From: Cycas panzhihuaensis
Lineage: Eukaryota; Cycadophyta
Assembly: GCA_023213395.1 (NCBI GenBank)
Contig: CM041465.1
Location: forward strand, 216,015,741-216,079,740
DNA length: 64,000 nt
Direction of reading: 5' to 3'
A program made the position numbers and the translations under genes. The notes beneath the pieces were generated by a model, which saw nothing but the letters and a program-made list of their open reading frames with translations, was not told the origin of the DNA and did not search any database. Positions 25,600-35,500 of the stretch are shown in pieces (positions within the stretch are counted from its first letter, which is position 1; the number at the start of each line of letters is the position of its first letter).

Positions 25600-25940
25600 G
25601 CAATGAGCATTAGTAACATAAGCTTTCCTATATTTGATGGAAATAATTTTTAAATTTAGAGTAAAGTAATGAAGTCATATTTTATTACAAATGATCTTTA
25701 GAGGTTTGTAAAAGATGGTTATGAACCAAATATTAAAAAAATATAAAAAAGGATAATAAGGCTTTAGCCTTAATCTTTTGTACAATAGATGATATTATAT
25801 TCACTAGTGTTAGTAAAATGACCACTTCCAAGTATGCATGGGATACCTTAGAATCAATTTATGGGGGAGATACTTTGGAATTAAATGAAATTAACTATAT
25901 TGATAATGTTTTTCATGTGAGATAGGTATTAGAATAGGTG
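25600..25940 (+). pseudogene. E6 gag N-terminal domain, broken
   Basis: Frame following 'ISFPIFDGNNF' (25618): a Trp position has decayed, then 'MKSYF', 'DL.RFVKDGYEP', 'KKDNKALALIFCTIDDIIF' and 'KYAWDTLESIYGGD'. These are the ordered blocks of the plant copia gag (UBN2-like) capsid. Several stops and a frameshift interrupt it. No zinc knuckle follows. Confidence 0.85.
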
Positions 25941-26248
25941 AACATTGTTGAATTAGCTAATGCTAATGACTCTAATATTGCATTTGATGAAGTTGTTTTT
26001 ACCTTGGACCTGATTAATGAAAAATATAAAGATCTTGGCAAAGTCACTCCTACTCATTTGAATTAATCCATACTTATTTGGAAACCACTTGAAACACATA
26101 TTATTGAAAGGATGATAATGCAAGTTGATGATCACTTCAAGAATGATGATAAACCTAAAGGACATGTGTTCAAAGTTTTCCTAAAGTACAAGTATCATAA
26201 GTTCAAAGAAAAGTTGAAGAAGTATGTGATGGATATTAAGGGGGAGAA
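25941..26248 (+). pseudogene. E6 C-terminal ORF remnant of unknown origin
   Basis: About 100 codons in a mostly open frame with one TAA, rich in Lys, Asp and His ('VDDHFKNDDKPKGH', 'YKYHKFKEKLKKY'). It runs into the polypurine tract and LTR. It does not look like RNase H or any pol part. It could be the rest of a diverged gag or a transduced fragment. Confidence 0.45.
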
Positions 26249-26580
26249 TGTTAGGATTAATATTCATCACCTAACATTAGATTGGGAGTGTGTACACTAA
26301 TATAGCCATCATGATAAGTCAAGGTAATATTATTTTATTATAACTTGTTTATTTTTTATATTATTTTGAATTCAAAGTTGAGGAGGGCTGCTGCCCTCCT
26401 CTCGAATATTTAATCTTTGGGGCTAAAACCCATGTGTTATTTAACACCACAAATACTATAAATTTATGATCTTTGAGTAATATGGATTGAGAATAATGTA
26501 TTTAACATACATATGATTATCAATATGGCTTGAATATTTTGTGTTCATTGTTCCACTTTGGTCTCTATTAATATTCTTCA
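26249..26580 (+). repeat. E6 3' LTR with internal hairpin
   Basis: 332 bp. A perfect 9 bp stem, gaggagggc...gccctcctc, with a 4 base loop lies at 26380-26401, the only GC-rich spot in the LTR. The end (26510-26580) aligns with the E6 5' LTR remnant. Confidence 0.85.
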
Positions 26581-28264
26581 TTTATTTTCCCTCTTTATGG
26601 TGAACTTTTGATATTGATGGCATTTATAAGGTCTACATAAGCAACTCTCATTAGCTTCAATCACTTGTTGTGATGTTTACTTAGTTTATTCATCTGAGAG
26701 GGGTCATTGGTATCATTTTCAAGATGTTTCTTACTTAATGTCTCTTTTTTGTAGTCATGCCTCAGTGGCATTCTCAACGATGCCCCTTACTTAGCTTGTT
26801 TCCTATAATGTTCGTCATCAACATTTCCATCTTTGTCTTGATTCTAGTGAATTCTTGGCTATAAAACCCTCATCCCCTCTGCATGCAAGCTTCACTAGGC
26901 ATTAACTTCTATGCCACTATGGTATTGATGGGGCTTGTCCATGGTCCATATGCAAGTGATTATTTTTCCTTTTCTTGAAAAAATTATTTATCATATTATT
27001 TATGTAGAATGATGATCAAATTTGGCATCTCTATTGCAACCTCAATCATTAATTCTATGGGATCTTTGATACCAATCTTTATGAGGATATAGATATGTAG
27101 TGCATCATGTTTCAATCGTGGATTTTTATGCTTTCTCTACTGAGCCTTATATACCAATTGGTTTAGCATAGGGTTTATCATATTCTCCTAATTGCTACTT
27201 ATCATGGGCATCTTCTTGCTTTTCTTCATAGAGTCTCTTTAGAACAATTGATCCATCTCTATGATAAGGTGTTGCTTTAGGTCTACAATGGGCTATTATA
27301 ATCCTCTTTATTGTTACCAATCTCCATATACTCATCACTATAGTGGCCTTGATCCATGCCTTGGAAGCCAACAATTTCTATATTTCTTCTTGTCCATTTT
27401 TTTATTATTCCATTTTCTTCTACTTATAAATAGTCCATTTTTTTTATACTACAAAAACATAAAACACTACATAGATACAATATTTTATATTTCTATAGGA
27501 CAAAAACTTAGTAACAAAACCATATTCATCAAGTGTCTCCCCCTACTTTTTTATATTAGCAAAAAAAAAAATCAATATTTGATGGCCTTATTATAGCCTC
27601 AAAGACTAGAAATAAATCTTAGTTATGGGACACTTATAAAGTCTCTAAGATGAGCCATTAGACTACAAAAAAAAAAGCTAATATTTTTTTTTCATATTTA
27701 AGGAGTAGAGTTGTTGCCTCTATGGGATGATTACACCTACATGATCAGTTGATTTTCTCTTCTTTTCCTCTAAAAAAGCAACTTTATAATACTTATTTTG
27801 TGACCAAAATAAGAACTTACATGCAAAAGTTTGGGCTAGTCATATACGTTAAAAAACTAGATCACAAAACATTCTTTTAGCATATAAAATTTGCCTTTAT
27901 GTTTGCCATAAAACCTCCTTTCTACAACTTTGGAGGCAACCTTATTATAGCTTCAAAAAAACTTTGTAATTAGCTTCAAAACAACCTTTAAACAACTTCA
28001 AGATAACCTTTAATAATGATTGAAAAAAAAGTGATGAAACAACCCCATAAACCTGAAAAATAATGCACCAAAATACAACCCAAAAAAACATGAAAAATGA
28101 CTCTTCAAATGGATTAAAAACATGTCACTAAAAAGGCACTAAATGAGTTTCTTAATAGCATTGAAAAAATGTTATAATAGTAGAAATAAGGCTTAAAAAA
28201 TAAGCAAATGAAATATGACAAAAAACGTCCTTAAGGATTTGAACCTTACACTTTGATACCACTA
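26581..28264 (-). other. E1 internal region next to its 5' LTR, no ORF
   Basis: Begins (minus strand) with a primer-binding site reading TGGTATCAAAGTGTAAGG at about 28244-28261. Otherwise AT-rich with no gag or pol motif. A 111-codon plus-strand open frame (27261-27596) is Phe/Tyr-rich and domain-free. With no coding left, E1 could be a large non-autonomous derivative or fully decayed. Confidence 0.5.
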
Positions 28265-28399
28265 TATTAGCATAAGGTAGAAGCATGACAATGGACCTAA
28301 CTTTAAAATAATAGTAACAAATGAGGTGAGTATAAAATAATAAAATAAATCACAAAAGAATACAGTATGGATAAGGTCAAGTACAATAAGAATTAGGAA
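28265..28399 (-). repeat. E1 5' LTR, first part (interrupted by E7)
   Basis: Matches the first 135 bp of the E1 LTR at 9364, including 'ggtggaagcatgacaatgg' with one difference. The sequence resumes at 40144 after the 11.7 kb E7 insertion. Adjacent aggaa (28395-28399) is the left target duplication of E7. Confidence 0.82.
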
Positions 28400-28400
28400 C

Positions 28401-28680
28401 TGGTAGAAGTATGGGATTTAGAGGGAGCGATATAGTGAAATAAAGAGTAAATCAAATCTCCAACATAATGGTGGTGTTAATGAACACTAAGGTCTTTGGA
28501 CCCCTTGAATAAATAGATGGGAGTTAAGTGGGAACCTAATATCTACCACTAACTAATGTTTAAAAACACTGTTAAGTAATCCACTCAAATGATAATAATA
28601 TTTGGCTAAGTTGATTGCACTAAGTCCTATGTCATTATATGGTGATATGTGCCAATATTAGCCCTAATGGGTATTATCCA
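28401..28680 (-). repeat. E7 3' LTR
   Basis: 280 bp, homologous to 39858-40136. In minus orientation it starts TGGATAATACC and ends near CTTCTACCA. A weak polypurine stretch 'agagaagaaat' precedes it. Confidence 0.88.
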
Positions 28681-29190
28681 ATATTTCTTCTCTATAATTC
28701 CCATTTGGGGAGACTCTAAGATTGTCTCTAAATTTTTTGAACTTAATCTTTCTTAGTGCCTTAGTGAAAATATTAGCCACCTGATCTTTTGTGCTATAAT
28801 AGGTCAACTCAATCTTGCCTAGTTGAACCAATTCTCTAATGAAATAATATTGAGTTTTAATGTGTTTCATTCTGCCATAAAACACCCAATTCCAAGTCAT
28901 TTATATGATTCTTTCATTATTACATAGCATTTTTGTAGGGCATTCCTATTTTACTTGTAAATCTTAGAGTAGTCTTCTTAGCTAGATTATTTTATAAGAT
29001 CCTACTACCATTACTTTTGTATTCTACTTCTATAGTAGATAATGATACCATGCTTTATTTCTTTGAACTCCAAACTATTACTGCCAAACCTAAACTAAAG
29101 GTGTAGCCTGATGTAGATTTTCTATCATCTATAGATCCTGCCTAATCTGAATCTATATAACCAATTAATCTAAAATCTCCTGATGACTTA
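28681..29190 (-). pseudogene. E7 RNase H C-terminal part
   Basis: Minus frame, with stops and a frameshift: 'SSGDFRLIGYIDSD' at 29120-29185, 'SIDDRKSTSGYTF' below it, then 'KHIKTQYYFIRELV' and 'VANIFTKAL' near 28770. It joins across the E8 solo LTR to the upstream part at 31983. The end 29186-29190 is the actta copy of the E8 target duplication. Confidence 0.92.
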
Positions 29191-31977
29191 TGGATGCACA
29201 TCTACAGGATGGTCGCTATGCTCAATAGGAATGAAGGTTATCAATAGTTGATGTTGAAGGCGTGGATGGGAACCTATAAGTAAAGGAAACACCACGCAAG
29301 GCGTCCGTGTGCCAGAGCGTGAGTTCAGGACCCGCGAATGGCACCCAACTACCTTGTAGTAGCTTTCAGTCTGAAAGAGAAGACACATGCAGGGGCAGCC
29401 TAGATGGCCTCAAGAGGAAGGTCCCCCCACCCTTGGATGGTTAGAAGGGGAGAAGAGGAATCCTCAATGGGTTTCCCTATGATGAAGGAAAATAAAGGTG
29501 GCAGGGTATAGGCGAAGGGCCTAGGATGAATGTAAGTAGGCTTTCCTAGATTATTTGATTTAGACAAATACAACTAAGGGAAGGAATAAGAAATAGACGA
29601 AAAGGGGAACTCTTTCCTTTTCCTCTCTCTTTCACTCAATATACAAAGGACAAGAGAAAACAAAAGGAAGCACAAGCATTTCACATGCAAGTAAGCAAGC
29701 TAGATGAGATGCATCTAGGGGTATTTTCAGGATGGATAGGAGAAAGGGAGAGGAATATACTTCCTACTATGCCTTTTCCTATAGAAAAGCAAACATGCAA
29801 TGTTCTTATACAATAGATGCAAGTGGCTAATTGATTTCCCTCTTTTTGCTCTTATGTAATCTATTAGATTAATATAATATATTTTGTACAAAAGCAAAAA
29901 AAGGGAAAAGAGGTGATGGGGAAGAGGGACAGAACGTACCTGGAAATCATGGCGATCGATGAAGGACCTCGCTCATGCGCAACATACACCCTCTCACCAA
30001 TCATTTGGTGCATGACCAAGGTTGATGCAGAAGATAGGGGCTTCCTTACCTTCCCCTTTATGAAAGATAAGCATAACGAAAAAGATAAAGGAAGCAAACA
30101 AAGCGAAGGAAAAATGAAGGTAAAGGCTTACCTGGGATCAGTTGTCTTTTCCCTTTGCGGATGCCGCTCCAAACCTACACACACAAGAGTTTCTCCCTTC
30201 CTAGAAGGGGCTGCAAGAAGGCTATACATATGCAAATGTATATAATGTAAATGCTAAAACATTATATTTAAATTGAAGTAACTACTGCTGTAAACAACTC
30301 AACTTTCCTCAAAGTAAACCATACACCTCAAGCAAGAAAAAGGGAAGGGCAGCCTTAGGATGGCCAAACCCTCTGCTAAAGTTCTCTACACAGCCTTTAG
30401 GTACAGCAAGGTTGGGGCATGTAGCATCTTATGGACAACCAACAAATATGAGAATGTATGGAGCAAGATGTTGGAGAGGTACCAAGGTAACAAAGTCACT
30501 ATGGACAACGATTTGTCATATAAGTCTCACCCAAGATCCTAAGGGATGCCAGACAAAGTTAGGGGTATGAAGGAGGCCCAAAAGAGGGGTGTGAGGGCCT
30601 GGAACCAGTGTAACAAGGGCTACACACATTGATATCTAGTGCAGGCCAAGACTTCACCCTCTCCTAGCTAACCCAAGAAAAGCATGGAAGTAGGAGTATA
30701 AAGAGGGGGAGGGGGTTGCCCTTGGGGAGTAGGTCTGAGTGGGATGGATTCCACCTTACTCCCTTCACCCAATCTTTATGAGACTTCTCCCACTACTTTC
30801 TTGAGGAAAACTAGCAGAGAAATGGTGAAAATCTAAGAGTACAAAGCTAAACCCAAAGAAGACAACTTTTACTATAGCCAAATGAGAAGAGAGCAAGAAA
30901 ATATACTTGAAAATGAGTCTAATATGGAAAGAATACATACAAAACTCTAAAAATAAGACCTACGGTACCTGCTGGGATGAGTCTAGGGTGGATTTTCCCC
31001 TACAACCAGTGAGAAAGAGGAGTTCCTATAGGGTTGGCAGGAGGTTTCCCTAAGAACGATTATAGAAGACACTTGCTGAGGCATATTTGAAGGAGAACCA
31101 CGAAAATCTTGCTTGAACGTGTTTGGAGGAGGGTCTCCCACCAAGGAGAAGAACTGTTGCAGGAAAGTCCTGAGCTAGAGTAGAAGGAAACGTAGGATTT
31201 CAGATGCACTTATGGAAGGGAGGAGGAAAAGAGCAGGACTGCAGTAGTAGAAAGTCAAGTTGGAGAGCTAAAAGAGATGTGAAATGATGGTCTTTTTAGG
31301 TTTTATATCCATATCAACCCTAATCGAGTGTTTAGGGCATGAATAGGGCTGAGCTGGGCAAGTGGCCACATGGCAATTCCATGACAGATATAAAAAATAA
31401 GTTGCAATAGTTACACCACGGTAAACTTTGCAGTATTGTAGTAAACTTTGCGGTACCACTTAGTTTACAGTAGTGCAGGGACCAGAAAGCTAGAATGGCA
31501 ATAAACATGGTTTTGGGAGCCTTGGAAGAAGTATATCAGGCCTTAAGAGGGGCTGGCCCTCCTATCCAAGTGGCTAGGGACAGTCCGAGAGGCATACAAA
31601 CTAGACCAAATAGAGCATCAAGGGATAAAGTTCCCAGAAATATTGTGATAAGGACACAGGGTCAAGGTAAGAGAAGATCATACAAGTCAAGTGAGGCTTA
31701 AGGCAATGTGGAGGTAGCGTAGAGGGTTGTAGAGTGCTATGGGGATGCCTACCTTGCAGAAAGGTAGGTCTCGTGGGTCGTCATAGGCTCACAATATGAC
31801 AAGCAGCATGATCAAGCAATGGACGTAAGGTGATCATACAAATGAAGCAGTCAGTCATGTAATGAGGTGATACTCCTATCAACCTTTCCAAAGAATCAGT
31901 AAAAGTGAAAAGGAAGAAGCATACCTGTGCTTACCTGAGTCAATCTATCTGTATCCATTCTCGGTAGCCAGGAAACA
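29191..31977 (-). mobile_element. E8: solo LTR of a Tat/Ogre-like gypsy element (2.79 kb)
   Basis: Starts TGGATGC and ends GAAACA on the plus strand, flanked by actta (29186-29190) and acttg (31978-31982), a 5 bp duplication with one C/T change. The interrupted RNase H frame continues on both sides. On the minus strand it aligns along its length with 40645-43732: same start (TGTTTCC.GCTAC), the GGTAAACTTTG palindrome region (31410-31470), the TATA-like 'gatataaaacctaaaaag' near 31295-31315, 'ccaagggtgggg' near 29430, and 'aggtcctgaac'-like text near 29320. No gag or pol lies inside. The open frames here (29188-29388, 29864-30245, 31495-31701) are chance ORFs in LTR sequence. Confidence 0.9.
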
Positions 31978-33180
31978 ACTTGTAATAACTCCATGACTAA
32001 CTATTCCTTTTAAGTATTTAGGGATCCTTTTAGCTGCTTCACAATGTGCTATTTTAAGCTCATGTATAAACTTAGAAACTATACTAACTACATATATAAT
32101 GTCCAACTGAATCAAGGTTAAGTAAATCAAATTGCCTGTAAAGAGTAAGGTTAACTAATGTAGATTCTTTATTCTTAAACAATTTTACCCCAACATCAAC
32201 TAGTATAATAAGTGCTTTGTAATTACTCATATTAAACTTATGTAATAAGTCCAAAGTGTACTTCCTTTAGGAAACAAATATTCTATTCTTATTTTTCCAA
32301 ACTTCCAAGCATAATAAGTAATGCGTAAGTCCCAAATCAGTCATTTTAAATTCCTTACACATGTATTCTTTGAATTTTTGGGACAAGTGAGGATCATTAC
32401 CTGTATAAACAAGGTCATCAACATATAAGCCTGTAATGAGCATCAATCTTCCTTACTTTTTGATATACACATTAGGATTAGATTTACTCCTTTAGAATCC
32501 TTTATCTCTAAAGTACTTATCAATCTTAGAGTACAAAGCTCTAGGTGCTTGTTTGAGTCCATATAAGGCCTTTTTGAGTTTGTAGACCTTATGTTCTTCC
32601 CTCTTTACTTTAAAACCTTTGGATAATTGGACATAAATTTCTTTTTCTATGTACCCATTTAAGAAGGCACTTTTAACATCCATTTGTTGAACTATCCAAA
32701 CCTCTTGTATAACTAAACCCATTATTAGATGAACTAACTTTATTCTAGAAATAGGTGTAAATATCTCATTGTAGTTAATACCTTTAACTTGTGCATATCT
32801 TTTAGTAGCTAATCTTACCTTATATTTATCTATTATTCTATATGATCTAGCTTTAGTCTTATAGATCCACTTTGTTTCAATTATATTTTTATTTGGTGGC
32901 AAATCAACTAACTCCCAAGTATCATTTTTAACTAAGGCATTATACTCTTCTTTCATGGCATCTTTCCATTCATCTTTTGTATTAGCCTCTTCAAAGTTAT
33001 AAGGTTCATTTGATTCTATTACTTGACTCATCAAGGCAAAGTTAACTCTTTGAGAGTGAGTGGTCCTTCTTTCAAAGTTGTTATCTAAAATATTTGAAGG
33101 ATCATGACCTATTTGGATATATTTTGAAACCTTTTCATTAAATATAGAAGGGTCTCGCTTCATTTGGACTTGGTTCATTT
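31978..33180 (-). pseudogene. E7 reverse transcriptase and start of RNase H
   Basis: A long minus frame (32492-33178, 228 codons, no stop) covers the linker and RT. It has 'WELVDLPPNKNIIETKWIYKTK', 'VRLATKRYAQVKGI', 'MDVKSAFLNGYIEKEIYVQ' and 'KALYGLKQAPRALYSKI'. Downstream the frame degrades: the catalytic YVDD region lies near 32420 ('LVYVDDLV'-like, with damage), and 'EAAKRIPKYLKG' near 32020-32060 leads to the E8 insertion. This is the best preserved part of E7. Confidence 0.93.
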
Positions 33181-34070
33181 AGACTTAGTATATTTGTGGA
33201 CTTAAAATTTGAATCAACTTCAACTATAATCCTGTTTCCTTTATCCTTTTAAACTTCTTCTCGATAGCATTTTTCTTCCTTAAAGATGACATCCCTGCTT
33301 ACAATTGTCTTCTTTTCTTTTGGGTCATATAATTTATAGGTTCTAGAAACATCACAATATCTTATAAAGATACACTTAGTACTTTTATCATCAAACTTTA
33401 TTCTTCTTTGTTTTAGAATATAGGCATATGTTAAGCATCCAAAAAGCTTTAAGTGTTGTGTGCTTAGCTTATAACCTGACCAAGTTTCCTCTAGTGTGAC
33501 CCACTTAATAACCTTATTGGTACACCTATTTAATAAGTAGACTATTATATGTACTACTTATACCCAAAATTCATATCCAAGTTGCTTATCCTTAAGCATA
33601 CTTCTAGCCATTTCAATAATGGTTCTATTTTTCCTTTCTATAACTCCATTTCGTTGTAGAATATAAGGATTAATGAGCTACTTCCTTATGCCCTAGTAGT
33701 TACAATATGCCTTAAATTCATTTAAAATAAATTCTTCTCTATTATTTGATCTAAGGGTAAGAATTCTAAGGCCACTTTGTTTCTTATCCAAAGTTTTGAA
33801 GTCAACAAAATATTGAAAGGAATTTGATTTAAACTTGATAAAATATACCCAAGTCTTTCTAGTAAAGTCATCAATGAAAGTCATAAAGTATTTTGTACCA
33901 CCTAATGAAAGTACATCCGTAGGTCCACATAAGTCTATATAAACCAATTGAAGAGGTTCTTGAGCCTTATAACTATCATGTAGAAAGCTTTCTTTTTGTT
34001 GTCTCCCAAGTATACATCCTTCACAAATTTCTTCACTTATTTCTATAGTGGGGATTCCAATCACCATCTC
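33181..34070 (-). pseudogene. E7 integrase
   Basis: Minus frame 33693-34067 holds the end of the Cys finger ('CEGCILGRQ'), 'LVYIDLCGPTDV' with the first catalytic Asp, 'TFIDDFTRKTWVYF' and 'TLRSNNREEF', where the second catalytic Asp is Asn and the conserved Gly-Gly is degraded. The C-terminal part to 33240 is broken by stops. The pre-integrase start is displaced to 39155 by E9. Confidence 0.92.
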
Positions 34071-34072
34071 AT

Positions 34073-34568
34073 TGTTAGATATGTTGAAAACTTTGCAAGT
34101 GTTACATGGGTATAGGCATTACACCCAAGCCCCTTTAAGGGGGTCTGGGCACCCATTGTAGGGCCTCCTATTGGGAGTCTAGGGGGGCTAGCAGCATCTA
34201 GGTAGGGGTTTGAGGAGCAGGAGCCCCTAAGAATTTTTTTGGGGTGTATTATGGGGGTCTTTTATCGGCCCATGGTTTATGCCCATTGTATTATAAAACC
34301 GCAAGGTAGTATCTTGTAATGTTGTGTCTATATATTCTTATGTAACGTCACATATAAAATGATATGGTCATGGATGAGTTAAGGAGAAGAGTTGGGGTTT
34401 ATTCATCTATGTAATTCTTTAGCTCTTGCTTAGATTAATAAAAGGTCTATGCTTAGACTTGAATCTCCTGGTATTCTTTGTTGAGTATTTGGTTTGTTTA
34501 TGCTATTTATTCTTTGTATGATTTAAAGTTCTATTATCACATTATTTTTGCGATTATATTTCTGTTCA
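34073..34568 (+). repeat. E9 5' LTR
   Basis: 496 bp, paired with 38652-39149. A G-rich 'aagggggtctgggcaccc...taggggggct' portion and a pA-like AATAAA region ('ttaataaaaggtc', 34436) are visible. Confidence 0.92.
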
Positions 34569-34626
34569 TTTGGTATTAAGTTAAGGGTTTTAGTTATATG
34601 AGAAGCCATTTGGTAAGTGGGATCCT

Positions 34627-35500
34627 TCTGCAATGAACTTGAGTGCAAAGATTATGGCAAGCACTATAAAGATAGAGATTGAAAAGTTCAATAGTTAGAA
34701 CTTTGAGCTGTAGAAGCTAAAGATGGAAGATATCCTCATTGAGATGGATCAGTGGATCATTGTAGTAGGAATAAAGCCTATAACTATGAGTGATAAAGAC
34801 TAGAATAAGCTCGATCAAAAGGTAATCAATTAGATAAGGTTATACCTTTCAGACATGGTGTTGCTGAATGTTGCCATAAAGTCTACAACCAAAGATCTGT
34901 GGTGAAAGTTAGAGGATTTGTATCAAATGAAGTCCTTGGTTAATAAGCCATTTCTTTAGAAAAAGCTGTATTCACTTAGGATGAGTGATGGAGATACAAT
35001 TTCAGATGATGTCATTATATTTAACACTGTGGTGAGCTAACTTATTTTAATTGGGATAACAATGTCTGAAGAAGACAAGTGTATTGCCCTATTATGTTTA
35101 CTTCCTAATTCCTAAGACAATCTTGTGATGATGATTAGAAATACAACTATTACCACCCTAAAATTTGATGATGTTATTACTACTTTGCTGTCAGAAGAGA
35201 TAATGCAAAAATCTTCTAAAGATTATTCAAAAGAAGCATTAGCGGTAAGAGGTCAAACATTGGATCATGACCAATAAAGGCCTAGGAACAGATGGCTAAA
35301 ATCCAAAGGAAAATCTAAATATCTAGGTATAAGACCTTTGATATGTTGGAGATGTGGGAAGGTTGGTCGTATGAAGTGCCTGTGTCAAGTCAAGGTTGAT
35401 AAGGAAACGTCACCTGAGGTTACTTCTTCCATAGTAACAAAAGCCTTCGATGAAGCTAATGGTGATGTTTACTTGGAAACCTCAGGTAAGTTGTCAAATG
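34627..35500 (+). pseudogene. E9 gag, broken
   Basis: Capsid blocks 'IEIEKFNS.NFEL.KLKM' (34668), 'KLEDLYQMKSL' (34910), 'KKLYSLRMSDG' (34960) and 'ALLCLLPNS.DNLV' (35090). The zinc knuckle near 35344-35385 reads 'CWRCGKVGRMKCLC', so the His ligand is replaced (Arg/Met at the site). Stops are TAG/TAA at Gln or Trp-like positions. It cannot make functional capsid. Confidence 0.9.

Larger units (their letters stand above)
23232..26580 (+). mobile_element. E6: gag-only copia derivative (TR-GAG-like), 5' LTR truncated
   Basis: The 5' LTR remnant 23232-23314 ends TTCTTCA and is followed by primer site TGGTATTAGAGC at 23317-23328. The 3' LTR is 26249-26580 (332 bp, TGTTAGG...TTCTTCA) after a polypurine tract 'ttaagggggaga' (26236-26247). 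The only recognisable coding is gag (25600-25940); protease, integrase, RT and RNase H are absent. That is the organisation described for terminal-repeat retrotransposons with a GAG domain, which need enzymes in trans. A deleted full-length copy is the alternative. Confidence 0.75.

Noticed and set aside
27261-27596. 111-codon Phe/Tyr-rich ORF
   Set aside because: AT-rich hydrophobic composition, poly-A/T runs inside, no motif, and it lies within the E1 internal region.
29864-30245. Overlapping ORFs on both strands (77 and 110 codons)
   Set aside because: Lie inside the E8 solo LTR and have no counterpart frame in the homologous E10 LTR.
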